Assembly (NCBI GenBank): GCA_015178975.1
Contig: WHVD01000007.1
Coordinates: forward strand, 1,116,001 to 1,180,000
Length of the DNA stretch: 64,000 nt
Source: Hysterangium stoloniferum
Lineage: Eukaryota; Basidiomycota; Agaricomycetes; Hysterangiales; Hysterangiaceae
Direction: 5' to 3'
In this document: positions 34,046-44,883 of the stretch, one piece after another
Layout: every line of letters begins with the position of its first letter
Position numbering within the stretch: position 1 is the first letter of the stretch
Position numbers and translations under genes: made by a program
The notes under the pieces: model-generated
Told to the model about the DNA's origin: nothing
Database searches by the model: none
What the model saw: the letters and a program-made list of their open reading frames with translations, nothing else

Positions 34046-35991
34046 TGGTGGGTAGCGGGTTGTCGTGATACAGGAAGGGGATGCTGCGCGTTTAATTCAA
34101 GTTATCATGGCAATGAATTCCAGGTATAGCATTGTGACGGTGCTTGATACAGGATATCCAGTGTTTCATCCCTTCCTTTTAAACAACTTGAAGCCGCTCA
34201 ACCTCCTTCATTCATACGGGCTCCAGGATACTCCCAAGTTCATTCACAACGTTATACTCTAGTTTCTGACTCTTGAAAAGATAGTTTACGGCAGAGTGCA
34301 CATATAGCATCTACAAATACTTTCATGAGCCTTCACTGCATAATGTGGCAACTTCTAACTTCGCGAGCGCTAGGTTTTTTTGGCAATTCTGCTTTTACGG
34401 TAGTTGAGGAGTGACATATCTATTGATAGAATATGTAAATGCAGTGGATGCTATGCATAACAATACTTCTCAGGTACAGCTTCGGGCGCCTTCTACTCAG
34501 ACTATATCTTCCAGAAACATCTGCTTCGTGTTCAATTCTTTCAGAAATAGAACGGGCATCACCGTTTAATAATTCTTTACTTGGGTTAATTGGCGTCAAA
34601 AGTGAATATGTGACGTGTCCGTCAGGTTGTCATTAACAAATTCTGCACATAATCTTTATCCAGTCATAATTAAGTACACGCGAGTATTATTATTACCCGG
34701 TCCATTTGAGTGGAATCCTTCGCCCGAAACTCACGTTATTTATCAGGGAACTCTTTGTGTGATGTGACAATGTGAAGCTCGTCGAGTTTGTAAAGGTTCA
34801 CCATACTCGCTATGCTTTGCGTGGCCTTCTCCTGCCACCGTGTCGAGCTCTACGAGGCCGCCTACTCCACTGTCCCCTGGAACTGCACCTAGGTTGTCGT
34901 AGTAATCTTTATTCCTTACCACTATATTGATTCGGTATCGTATCCGGGGATGTTACGTGAACTTCTCGCACATCTGGTGGTGTCTCCGTGGCTTACACCA
35001 CTATGCGGGCTCACTTTCCAACAGCATACTTGATGGGAGTCGCAAGGTGCTCAGATGACGAGGAACATATTCACACGGATAATGTTCCTTGTTTTCGGGA
35101 ATGGGAAAGCAAAGCCATCCAGGTGCTCAAAGAGATTTCATTTAAAATACAAGAAACAACTTGGTCGAATTGAAGACTCATCACTACAATGGTTTTGAGT
35201 GCTGGGAGGAAGACGGTGATGCTCCAGACGCTCCACCATATCCAGGCGCATGCTATATTACGGGGACGTCCCTCCGTGAGCCGGGCAGATCAAATACCAA
35301 TTTGCTCATACATCTTCTTCTTCAAGACATCACGTGTCCTTGCCCTTCTTCCTCAGATGCCTACCTCAATAATTACCATACAAAAATCAAATACACTTTT
35401 GATGAAGGATACGCAAGTTGTTATATATAATTCAGAACCGTTTGCCATCAAGTTGTCATGGCACCTTAATTCCTCTCAATTCTCCTGTATCGCTAAGCAT
35501 CAGTTATGGATCCACCCGCTCTCAAAAGTGCTTTCGGGTGCTCCTTACTTGGAACATTCCCGATTGTACCTGTTTCAAGTAGGATCCCATGGGAGGAGGC
35601 TCTCCCGCATCGGGTCAAAAGGTTTATAACGGAGAGAAATACTTTATGAAATCCGCCTAACGCCGTCCGTGTGCCTTGTACAGCCCCCTTCTTTTATTCC
35701 AGAGTTTTGTGCCTCGTGATGGCCAATAAGGATATTGAACATATGTTGTGAATACTAGATGAAACCGACCGACACAGTCGTCGCCATGGATTAGTTAGTG
35801 ATTGTTGCGGGTGGTCTTTGGTGTTCTTCAATGACTTGCTTCATGCTATCTTAACCGAAATGCTGCTTTCTTTGAGACCGCCGAGTAGCATACTATACGA
35901 AGTGATTATCGGTGATAACTTGGATCTGATTCTCGCGACTACTGGGGCCCACGAATATATGCAAGGTGAGTATATCATCAACAAAAGCTGC
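34046..35991. other. 5' flank of copy E and 3' flank of copy F
   Basis: 34046-35000 is the reverse-orientation promoter and far-upstream segment. 35030-35640 is unit 3'-flank sequence (catcttcttcttcaagacatc near 35310; the ORF at 35189-35629 is one frame of it). 35640-35991 includes a plus-strand conserved short ORF near 35880 (ILYEVIIGDNLDLILATT). Confidence 0.5.
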
Positions 35992-37758
35992 CAAGCATTG
36001 CGTCGCAATGTGGGAGAAGACGAGCCAGAATGGAGACGATATTGAGGCTCCGCACTGTGGTACACGCGGATTCGGTATCGCAATATCCAGCTATCAGGTT
36101 TAGAGTGACCTCGATCAGTGCATCGGCTGACCTGAGCACGTCCTAATTTGGACTCGTGTGCGTCAGAATCAGACTAGTAGGATATTTTAATGGGTGGATA
36201 TGAGATGATGATGGAAGGCAAAGAATTGTCAATATACCATACCTTAGGAAGGGCTCGATGAGCGAAGAAACGAAATTCAGCTGGTTGATATGATCCGTAC
36301 TAAGCGTGCTGTCATTGAAGAAGGTTTTAAGGACCAATATATGATCCCAAAGTGAACGTGAGGTGTCCTCATCGATATGAAGTGTCAATGACGGTATAAG
36401 GAGTGTTGTGTCGTCTCTTATTACCTGCAATACATTTCCAGCAATACCTCGAAACCAGGCATCTTTGTGAATGCAATAAACAGTAATCCCTATACGAGAT
36501 ATATGTGAGGAAAGTCGGTGTGGAGAATTTTGGCTGTTGTGGTTTTGGGTGAACAGGAAGAAATGATGTGATGTCGCGACGCGCGGTTGTAACCAGAATT
36601 CAATGCAACCCGTCATCGCAGTGAGCTCCTCAACAGACAGAGTCCGCACGTCGTAAATGCTTTCGACGATATCCTGAAGGTCACGGAGGAGGATGGTACT
36701 TTCAAAGGATGATAAATATGAGGCGATTTGCAGAATGAATGTCGACGCAACCTCATCCAAGTTGGTGTGTAGTGGTGATTGGATGACAGCATTGTACAGC
36801 GATGACGTCATTGCAGTTGATGGCCGATCTACATCTGACCATCGAGCACGGGAACACGATGGGAAGGCCCAAGCCAACGTTATCAGAAGCCTGGCAGTTT
36901 CTCCTCCGTTTCCTCCGGTGTCTAAGCCTTGAATACCGGAACCCTTCTAAGACCCACCACGTTCGTTTTTGAGTTCGAGGGAGATAGGTGGGTTTAGAAC
37001 GACGTGAGTCTTTTCAGTGTATTCAATTATTGGGTCTAAATTATCCCCACCTAATTAAGTCAATGGTCTCTTGAATTACTATTCCGAGTCAGGGCAGAGT
37101 GAGATGCTTCCCTAGGAACTTGGTACCGGCGTTGTCGTCTCCATACACCATTCGGCTGTATATCATCAACTTGCCATCAGTGCACCTGTCTTTGCAGTGT
37201 AAAGCACATTCCTCCCAACCCTTTCCAAACCGACTCTAAAGTAATACCCCGGCTCAATTTTAATACTTGACGATGTCGATGAGTTATCATACAGTGAGAG
37301 TACTCCCCAGTCCACGTCGTGACTGTAATATGGACTGAGGTTGGATGTGGCGTTGGTGGATCTACCTCGCACTTTAATACAATTCGGTGGATCATGACAA
37401 TTTGTCTCTCCTAGGAACTGAAAGGGGTCGGTTTGTCAACAGTATACATTCAAGGTTATCCCATTTTGCGCACCCATTCCTCAGCCCAAACTTCCACAGT
37501 TTCTTCCGACAATCGTATATGCTGATCGTCTTCGGGAACTCGATAACACACACCGTCCCCGTGTTCGATACAGCTCCATCGGTCTCGAAGCCTTACCCGG
37601 AATCGTTCCCTTATCGCCGCGTCAACGACCACCTCCCGTTCTTCTGAGATCATTGTACATGGGGAGACCAAGGGTTGTAGCCAGTCAACCTCTTGTAGGA
37701 GGCTTTCAGCCCGTACGATATCGTGACCACTCAGATTAGTTTCGTTTGGAGTTGACAT
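35992..37758 (-). pseudogene. Array family gene copy F, broken
   Basis: Exon 1 (37758-37474, MSTPNETNLSGHDIV) is open and intron 1 (37473-37418) normal. Exon 2 has a 1-bp deletion near 37172 (atggcaagttg for atggcaaagttg) that shifts frame. Exon 3, intron 3, exon 4 and intron 4 form one unbroken frame (36877-36143): intron 3 has donor GC and is 51 bp, and intron 4 is a multiple of 3, so neither needs splicing. The frame ends at a TAG just inside exon 5, and exon 5 is cut at about 35992, joined to flank sequence at a short match (gcaatgcttggcagc). Probably inactive. Confidence 0.75.
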
Positions 37759-38846
37759 TGATGGGTGGCAGGTTATTGTGACACCGGAAGGGGATGCTGC
37801 GCTTTTAAGTTGCAGTTATCAGGGGTATGAATTTCAAGGTATAACATTGTGGTGGTGCTTCATGTAGGACACCCAGCGTTTCCTCCCTTCCTTTTAAACA
37901 ACTTGAAGCCGCTCAACCTCCTTCATACATCCACCTTCCATGTTACCCTCAGGTTCACTCACTATTTTAGAGTCTAATTTCCCACTCTTCAACAGATCAC
38001 CTACGGCAGAGCGCACGTATAGCAACCACAATACGTTTGAAGAGCCTTCACCACATAATGTGGCAACTTCCGGCTTCTTGAGCGATAGATTTTTTGGGTA
38101 ATTAAGCCTTTACGTTAGTTGAAGAGTGACATCTTGATTGATAGAATATGTAAATGCAGTGGATGCTATCCATTACAATGCTTCTCAGGTACAGCCTCGG
38201 GGGCGTTCGATTCGGGCTACGTCTAAGAGACATGTGCGCTTCGTTTTCAATTCTGTCTGAATTCCAACTTCGATAATTCTGTACTCAGGCTAATTGGGGT
38301 CGATCGTGAATATGCCTGTTTTGTGAGGAGTCTTTCACGTTTTCATGAACAAATTGTGCATGTAATCTATATTCAGTCATAACTAATTGCACACCACTAT
38401 TATTACACGGTCTTTCTGAGTGAAGTAATCTGGGTCAGCTAACAAGGGTAAAACCGTAGGGAAAGAAAAAGCGCCGAGCGGCGAAATTTGGCATTAAATG
38501 TCTGCGGGACGAGATATGATTCCACAAAGCCAGCACCCATGGCGACAGGGAACGTATTCTCCCGGATAATGGCGACAACATGTCTCACTGTGGTCCTTCT
38601 TTGTGGTAATAGGAACACGAATAAAGGCAGCTGCTAAAAGAAAATAAATGAGCCGGTCCAATTGAAAACTCACGAGTAAAATGGTTTTAAGCGCTGTGAG
38701 GAAGTCCGGCTATCTGGGATGCTCCAAGGTATTCCAGTTCGGGCGCATTCTAGATTGCCGGGACTTCCCTCCGTGAACCGTCCGGATCAAATACCGATTT
38801 ACAGATGCTTCATCTTCTTCAAATCATCCTGTGTCCTTAGTGCTTC
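37759..38846. other. 5' flank of copy F
   Basis: Reverse-orientation promoter and upstream segment to about 38440, then unit 3'-flank sequence in reverse orientation (gatgcttcatcttcttcaaat near 38805) up to the copia target site GCTTC at 38842-38846. No gene seen. Confidence 0.5.
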
Positions 38847-39118
38847 TGTTAGAGTATGATGATTACGATTAGTATTATATCATACCTCGTATTGTGAATG
38901 TATGTTTCCGATCTGGTTCACACATGTGATTAGCTATATTTAGTTTAGTGTTCCCTTAGTTCCGTCAAACCAAGTGCACAGACCAGATATCTTAGTATAT
39001 AGTTACATCCAGATGAGAGTAGGACCTCATCTGGAAACCTAGCTATATCACCGGTTAACTTCTACCCGCTCAACTCTTAGTGGCATTCGCTCCAAGTGTT
39101 GAGAGTCATCGCGCTGTG
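38847..39118 (+). repeat. LTR-A, left copy, 3'-truncated
   Basis: Begins at the insertion edge. It shares 38863-39118 with 44074-44329 with one difference noted by eye (ttccgtc versus ttccatc). It lacks the last 26 bases of the inferred 298-bp LTR and runs into the inverted RT at cgctgtg. Confidence 0.85.
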
Positions 39119-39815
39119 ATAGAGTAATAGTACGCTTTGTCCTGTCTCTTTCAATGCCAACACCTAACAAGTAAGAAGTAGGACCAAGATCATGCAATTT
39201 GAAGTGGCTCTTTAGATCATCTTTGAGCTTTTTGATAGCCTCCTTGGATTTAGATGCAATAGTCATGTCATCTACAAATACTGGTATAATGACTTTGACA
39301 TCACCCTTTTGGAAGACCCAAATGCTATGATCGCATAGCACTTGTTTGAAACCCAAACTGAGCAGAACAGCATTCAACTTCTTGTGCCAGATACGAGGTG
39401 ACTGGCGTAAACCATATAGTCCTTTCAGAAGAAGTAAGAACTCATCACGAGCACCTTGGTGAAAACCTTCAGGCTGCTGCAAGTATACTTCCTCTTCAAG
39501 TTCACCATTCAAGAATGCAGAGGAGATATCTACACTCTCAAGTTCCATGTCCTCCAGTGCAGCCAATGCTAGGACAGCACGCAAAGTGGCCTATTTGGCA
39601 GTAGGAGCAAAGGTATCAGTGAAGTCAAACCCTGGTCGTTGTGCATAGCCTTTTGCAACAAGACGAGCTTTGAACTTGTCAATTGACCCATCCTTCTTAC
39701 GCTTGATCACAAACACCCAACGAGAGCCAATAGCTTTACGACCCTCAGGTAGTTTAGCAAGGTGAAAAGTGCCATTTTCAAGCAGGGATTGCATTTCTGC
39801 ATATGCAGCGTCAAT
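39112..39815 (-). pseudogene. Copia reverse transcriptase fragment, inverted
   Basis: Reads from about 39815 leftwards: EMQSLLENGTF, AIGSRWVFVIKRKKDGSIDK, FKARLVAKGYAQRPGFDFTD, then a TAG at 39593-39591 where copia RTs have Trp (APTAK-W-ATLRAVL), then DISSAFLNGELEEEVYLQQP and the catalytic FVDDM near 39280. It ends at ITLSQR, the point where the RNase H part resumes on the other strand. The fragment lies opposite to all other coding parts of this element. Confidence 0.9.
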
Positions 39816-40612
39816 ACATTTTGGACATGTTACAGCGTTATGGTCTTGCTGACTGCAATCCCATTGGTACACCTATGATACCTAACTCAAAATTGAGTAA
39901 AGACCAGGCTCCAGTGTCTCCTGAAGAGATTGCATACATGAAGGACATTCCATACATCCATGCTGTTGGTTCTCTTATGTATTTGGCTGTTGCCACTCGT
40001 CCAGACATTGCCTATACTGTTGGAGTATTAGCCAGATTTAATCACAATCCAGGAAAGGCTCATTGGCTAGCAGTACAACATCTCTTTCGATATCTCAAAG
40101 GCACCCTTGACTTGGGCTTGACCTTTGGCCCTAGTAATGACAGGGAATTGTTTGTGTCTTATTCAGATGCTGACCATGGAGGTGATAAGTCAACTGGAAA
40201 ATCTACTGGTGCATATGTGGTTAAGATGGGTACTGGAGCCATTAGCTGGCAGAGCAAACTCCAGACTATTGTAACTCTCTCTACTACTGAAGCAGAGTAT
40301 ATTGCAGCAGTGTCAGCTGGTCAGGAAGTGCTATGGTTGCGAAACTTATTTGAGGAATTGGGATATCCTCAAAAGACTGCATCCACTTTGTATCTTGACA
40401 ACCAATCTTCTATTGCAGTTGCCAGAGATCCTGAACATCATGGCCGTATGAAGCATCTGGATTTGAGAACATATTGGTTAAGGCAGGAAGTTGATAGTGG
40501 GAAGATCAAAGTTGTTCATCTCCCTACTTCAGAGATGCCTGCTGATTTATTGACAAAACCATTGGCTAAGCCAAAGGTAGAATACTTACGAAAACTACTG
40601 GGACTAGCATAG
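39803..40612 (+). pseudogene. Copia RT C-terminus and RNase H
   Basis: Starts QRQYILDMLQRYGLADCNP, directly continuing the ITLSQR end of the inverted fragment, so both come from one ancestral polyprotein. It contains DADHGGDKSTGKSTG, STTEAEYIA and LDNQSSIAVA (RNase H active-site region) and the copia end motif ADLLTKPL. The stop is at 40610-40612, and a polypurine tract caggtgggag (40624-40633) precedes LTR-B. Cut off from its promoter and gag, it cannot be expressed normally. Confidence 0.9.
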
Positions 40613-40633
40613 AGCTGTCTCATCAGGTGGGAG

Positions 40634-40941
40634 TGTTAGAGTATGATATTACAGCTCTTACATAGTCTATGATGTTCCCTATATTTTTCTGATATTTGTA
40701 GTATTTCTCCCAGCACTGTAGGTGCAGTATTGAGTGAGTTACCTAGTAAGGTAACTGATGTGTAGGTGCTTAGGTAAGCACCCTGTAGTATACTCCGCTG
40801 TGGGTGTGGGAAAGTCTCCTTAGTGTTTACTTTCCTCACACTCACAGGTATGTAGTTATTTCACAGTGGGAAAGTCTCCTTAGTGTTTACTTTCCTCACA
40901 CTCACAGGGTGTTTGTCAAGAGTTATTCAACTGTTTCAACA
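40634..40941 (+). repeat. LTR-B, internal single copy
   Basis: 308 bp from TGTTAGAGTATGATATTACA to TTTCAACA. It contains a direct duplication of about 44 bp (gtgggaaagtctccttagtg at 40804 and 40866), partly present in the solo LTR at 18046-18347. Preceded by a polypurine tract and followed by a PBS, so it acts as the 3' LTR of one half and the 5' LTR of the other. Confidence 0.92.
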
Positions 40942-40957
40942 GGTTATGGGCCCCGGC
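40942..40957 (+). other. Primer binding site, half initiator tRNA type
   Basis: ggttatgggccccggc follows LTR-B directly. Its complement gccggggcccataacc resembles the anticodon stem-loop of an initiator tRNA-Met (CAT anticodon followed by AA), the half-tRNA priming known for Drosophila copia and yeast Ty5. The same sequence follows the LTR of the copia element at 50895-55806. Confidence 0.75.
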
Positions 40958-41542
40958 TTCTAAACCGGTACATCCAGTTGTCATCTGCGCAATCCATCAC
41001 TTTGCACATCTTTTCTGACAACTTCTACTTGTCCAAAACACTCTACATTGCGTTTGGATTTTATTTTGGTTATATCTCCTTGGATTTTGGCCTGATTTGG
41101 TCGCTTTTTGGATTCACATCTCACACCTGTGATTGTGCGCATTTTTCGCCCATTTAGGCGCCCGAGTCCATAAAAGGAAATATATTCCCACGCTCCAAAT
41201 CGCTTGTCGTCGCTCAATTTCCCTTTTTTGGGCAACTTCATTTTTATCACCCTTGTGACTCACCCTGTCACACCCTGTCACCTCTCTCTCCAGTCACACT
41301 CTTCTCTCACACCTCAAGCACTTCATAGTATCATCTGGGTCTGTGCCACGTCATTTTCCCTTTTTAACACGGTCTTTTAGATACATTGAACTTGAACTGT
41401 TGGCATTGTGCTCTTCAGTGGGCCTTTGTTTTTACCTTCCTTGCAATATCACGGTAACCCTGTTGAGCAAGGCGGTGTTACAACTGCGAGTCCAATTACT
41501 TAGTTCTTTTTAAGTTAAATTCTTGGTGGATATTGACGTGTC
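40958..41542 (+). other. Copia B untranslated leader
   Basis: 585 bases between the PBS and the gag ATG. A 30-codon frame or longer is not conserved here. A ctctcacacctcaagc-rich, pyrimidine-rich part lies near 41280-41330. Confidence 0.6.
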
Positions 41543-44083
41543 ATGGCATCCAGTGATACTTACAAACGTAGTGTCATATTGGGAGAGAATAATTATGAGG
41601 ATTGGAGACATGACGTAATTGGTCTTTTGCGTATGGAGAACTGTCTCTCTATTGCCACTGGGAAAGAAAAACAACCTAGTGAGACTAGTTTACAATCTGC
41701 CTGGTTGGAGCGCTCCAATAAAGCAGCTGGTATCATATGGCGCTCTCTTGGACCTACACAGCGCACCCATGTTGACATTGATGATGGTCCTGATGATATG
41801 TGGTCTAAAATTGATAAGGCACATAATAAACAACTCCCTGCAGTTCGTTTTAGTGCCTACAATGACCTCTTTAATATTCGGAAGGAACCTGATGAATCTC
41901 TAACTTCATTAATGAGTCGTGTTGACAAGGTTTGTGCACGTGTCCAGAACTTGCGTCCAAAGGGGTACACTCTTGCCATGCTGGATGATGAGCTTGCTGC
42001 TCTCACTTTACTTCGTTCTCTGCCTGAATCTGACTCTGTGTGGACTTCATCTTTAATGATGAATACTGCTATCACATTCTCTGATGTCAAAACTCACTTT
42101 GCATCACAAGAGAGTTTGCAGTCTGCCAGAAGTTTAGAGACGGCGAACAAAATTGTGTCAAAGACTTCCAACACTTCTGGTAAAGTTCCTTGCACATTCT
42201 GCAATGGTTCCACCCACACCCAAGACAATTGTTACGAGTATGCAAATGCACAGAAACAGGCAAAGGCCAAAGTTGAGCAGAAGAAAAAGGAGTATAAAGA
42301 AAGAAAGACTGCTAAGGCTGACAAAGCTAATGCGTCTGACAAGGTATCAGAGGAGAAGAAACCAGAGAGTGCTGGAAATGCAAGTGTTTCTATCCCTGAC
42401 TCTACCGATCCATCTTGTGCTCTCCTTGTCAATGCTAGTTCTGACTGGACTGCTGACACAGGTGCTTCTTCGCACATGACTCCCCATCGTCATTGGTTTT
42501 CAAGTTATACCCCGTTTCAAACACCTATCCAAGTTGCAAATGGACAAATAGTTATGTCTGCAGGGATAGGAGCAGTGCAGTTTAAGCCTAAAGGAAATGG
42601 AAATGTAATAATAGAGTTTGAAAGGGTTCTCCATGTTCCCCATCTCACAAGTAACCTCCTCTCCGTCTTGTATTTGACAAAGAGAAAGAATTTCCGTGTC
42701 TCTATCTTTCATTCCACCATGTCTTTCTATTTGAGAAAGGTCTTGCGTTTCACTGCCACAGTCAATGAACATAACCAGGCCTATTTGGATGGAATGACGG
42801 GACCTATGACGGATTATGCAGGTCTTGTTACAACCTGTCCCTTGGACTCCACACTTTGGCATCGTCGCTTTAATCATCTCAATCATGCCGATATCCAGAA
42901 GCTCCTCAAAGGTGATTTGGTTGGTGGGATAAAGATTGACTCTCACACGTCTCCTGATCCTATTTGTGAACCTTGTTTGGCTGGAAAACAGAACAGAGTG
43001 ATTAATAAAATAGCAACAACACGCTATACTAAACCACTTGCACTCATTCACAGTGATGTTCATGGTCCCTTGCCTACACAAACTGTGGAAGGGTTTCGCT
43101 ACTGGATCACTTTCATTGATGATGCCTCACGCTATGCTTCGATTGCATTACTCAAAAATAAGAGTGATGCCTTTCAGGCATTTAAGCAATATAAGGCTAA
43201 AGTGGAGAACTTGCTTGGTCAGAAGATCAAGATATTCAGAGATGACAAGGGTGGAGAATATATGTCTAAGGAGTTTGATACCTTCCTTTCCACTGCTGGC
43301 ATCAGCCGGCAGCATACTGTGCGGAATGAACCACATCAGAATGGGGTTGCTGAACACTTCAACAGAACATTGGAAGAAGGGGCTACTTCAATTATGGCTG
43401 AATCCCACCTCCCTCCCTCATTCTGGGGACATGCTGTCATTGCCATTACTCATGTGCGCAACTGCTCACCTACCACTGCTCTTAAGCATTCTGTGCCTTA
43501 TACTGTTTGGCATAGTAGGAAACCAGAAGTATCACATCTTAGGGTATTTGGCTGTACTGCTTATGTGCATGTACAGAAGGATCAACGTATTGGACTTGGC
43601 TCTCATACACAGAAATGTGTCTTTATTGGATATCCTCCAGATTATAAGGGTTGGATGTTTTACAATCCCTTGACTAAGAAGACTATTATCAGTAATAATG
43701 CTGTCTTTGATGAGAGAGTCTTACCAGGCTTGTCTAAACCTGCCATACCTTCTACTCCTACTGCTCCTGATGTTCTTCCTGATACTCCACAATTTATTGA
43801 TTTGTTTATTCCTGGACCCTCTAGGTCTATTCAGGTGGGAGCCCAGCCTAATCAGATGGGAGCTCCACAGGAACCAAATCCAGTGGGAGATGGTCAGAAT
43901 AATGCTTTGCCTCCTGGTCCTAGTTCCAACTCTGATTCTAATTCTGAACATTCTGAACGTTCACCGAGTCCTCCTCCTCAACCACGTCGCAATCCACCCA
44001 GAAACAGAGTTCCTCCTAAGCGTTTCTGGCAAGTTGACCCTGCTCACATCCACAACTATAGAGAATCTACTCTTTACGATTAG
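41543..44083 (+). CDS. Copia Gag-protease-integrase
   Basis: An 846-aa frame without stops. The gag-like N-terminus is MASSDTYKRSVILGENNYED, with a CxxCxxxxHxxxxC zinc knuckle (CTFCNGSTHTQDNC) near residue 217. The aspartic protease motif is DTGASSH near residue 303. Integrase shows its zinc-binding HHCC residues from LWHRRFNHL (about 437) to CEPCLAGK (about 475), and the catalytic Asp, Asp and Glu in HSDVHGPL, FRDDKGGEY and QNGVAEHFNRT (about 503, 565 and 602). The C-terminal part is Pro/Ser-rich and ends at a stop created where the frame meets LTR-A (STLYD). A normal element would continue into RT, so this is a truncated polyprotein, though the leader and LTR-B upstream are intact. Confidence 0.92.
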   Translation: MASSDTYKRSVILGENNYEDWRHDVIGLLRMENCLSIATGKEKQPSETSLQSAWLERSNKAAGIIWRSLGPTQRTHVDIDDGPDDMWSKIDKAHNKQLPAVRFSAYNDLFNIRKEPDESLTSLMSRVDKVCARVQNLRPKGYTLAMLDDELAALTLLRSLPESDSVWTSSLMMNTAITFSDVKTHFASQESLQSARSLETANKIVSKTSNTSGKVPCTFCNGSTHTQDNCYEYANAQKQAKAKVEQKKKEYKERKTAKADKANASDKVSEEKKPESAGNASVSIPDSTDPSCALLVNASSDWTADTGASSHMTPHRHWFSSYTPFQTPIQVANGQIVMSAGIGAVQFKPKGNGNVIIEFERVLHVPHLTSNLLSVLYLTKRKNFRVSIFHSTMSFYLRKVLRFTATVNEHNQAYLDGMTGPMTDYAGLVTTCPLDSTLWHRRFNHLNHADIQKLLKGDLVGGIKIDSHTSPDPICEPCLAGKQNRVINKIATTRYTKPLALIHSDVHGPLPTQTVEGFRYWITFIDDASRYASIALLKNKSDAFQAFKQYKAKVENLLGQKIKIFRDDKGGEYMSKEFDTFLSTAGISRQHTVRNEPHQNGVAEHFNRTLEEGATSIMAESHLPPSFWGHAVIAITHVRNCSPTTALKHSVPYTVWHSRKPEVSHLRVFGCTAYVHVQKDQRIGLGSHTQKCVFIGYPPDYKGWMFYNPLTKKTIISNNAVFDERVLPGLSKPAIPSTPTAPDVLPDTPQFIDLFIPGPSRSIQVGAQPNQMGAPQEPNPVGDGQNNALPPGPSSNSDSNSEHSERSPSPPPQPRRNPPRNRVPPKRFWQVDPAHIHNYRESTLYD

Positions 44084-44355
44084 TATTATATCATACCTCG
44101 TATTGTGAATGTATGTTTCCGATCTGGTTCACACATGTGATTAGCTATATTTAGTTTAGTGTTCCCTTAGTTCCATCAAACCAAGTGCACAGACCAGATA
44201 TCTTAGTATATAGTTACATCCAGATGAGAGTAGGACCTCATCTGGAAACCTAGCTATATCACCGGTTAACTTCTACCCGCTCAACTCTTAGTGGCATTCG
44301 CTCCAAGTGTTGAGAGTCATCGCGCTGTGGTCCCCCAGGCTTGCAGATCCGAACA
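44074..44355 (+). repeat. LTR-A, right copy, 5'-truncated
   Basis: Lacks the first 16 bases of LTR-A but has the complete right end, GATCCGAACA, next to the GCTTC target duplication. Near-identity with the left copy points to a recent insertion. Confidence 0.85.
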
Positions 44356-44485
44356 GCTTCTTCCTCTTCATTTCCCACCCTCAAGAATTTTCGGCCAACC
44401 AATCAACTACACTTGTCATCAAAGATATTGCAGTGGCGGTCACAGAGTATCAGTCATATACAGGTGTGTCGTCCGGCATGTTATC

Positions 44486-44880
44486 AATACATCTCCAGCA
44501 ATATCTCGAAACCAGTCATCTTGGTGGATGCAACACACGAGAAGCTGTATAGATGATTCATACAAGGAAAGTCCGCGTGGGCACTTGTGTCTGTTGTGGT
44601 TATGGTAGGCAGGATGAAATGATGTGAAAAAGCCGCGACGAACGGTTGTACCCAGAATTCAATGCAACCTCTGACCGCAGTGATCTCCTCTGCAGACAGT
44701 TGACGGACGTGGCAGATTTTTTTCACAATATCCCCAAGGTAGCCGAGTAGGACGGCACGTTTCCAAAGGACGATAAATATCTGGCGATTTGTAGTATGAA
44801 TATTGACGCAAGCTCATCCAGGTTGGTGTGTAGCGGTAATTTGATGACAGCATTGTAAATCGATGACATAATTCCAGTTG
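44486..44880 (-). pseudogene. Array family fragment H-prime (exons 3-4)
   Basis: Reverse-strand piece with part of exon 3 (CHVRQLSAEEITAVRGCIEF), intron 3 and the first part of exon 4. At 44485 it joins 3'-flank sequence directly, so the rest of exon 4 and all of exon 5 are deleted. At 44880 it meets copy H in head-to-head orientation. Confidence 0.7.
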
Positions 44881-44883
44881 ACG

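Larger units (their letters stand above)
38847..44355 (+). mobile_element. Mosaic copia element: family A LTRs, family B interior
   Basis: A 5509-bp insertion flanked by GCTTC at 38842-38846 and 44356-44360. Joining the flanks restores gtgcttcttcctcttcatt, which matches uninterrupted unit copies near 17960 and 58275 (reverse complement). The outer ends are TGTTAGAGTATGATGATTAC and CAGATCCGAACA. Order: partial LTR-A, inverted RT fragment, RNase H, LTR-B, PBS, leader, gag-PR-IN, partial LTR-A. The order RNase H - LTR-B - PBS - gag is a circular permutation of a normal copia element opened within RT. Junctions show short shared sequences (cgctgtg; cagcgtcaatacat; ttacgatt). Confidence 0.85.

Noticed and set aside
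35189-35629. 146-aa plus ORF
   Set aside because: Lies in repeat-unit 3' flank; other copies of the same flank are not open in this frame.
42500-43081. 193-aa reverse ORF in copia gag-integrase
   Set aside because: Shadow of the intact plus-strand copia frame; no recognisable motif.
43038-43673. 211-aa plus ORF overlapping copia integrase
   Set aside because: Out-of-frame shadow; integrase motifs are in the 41543 frame.
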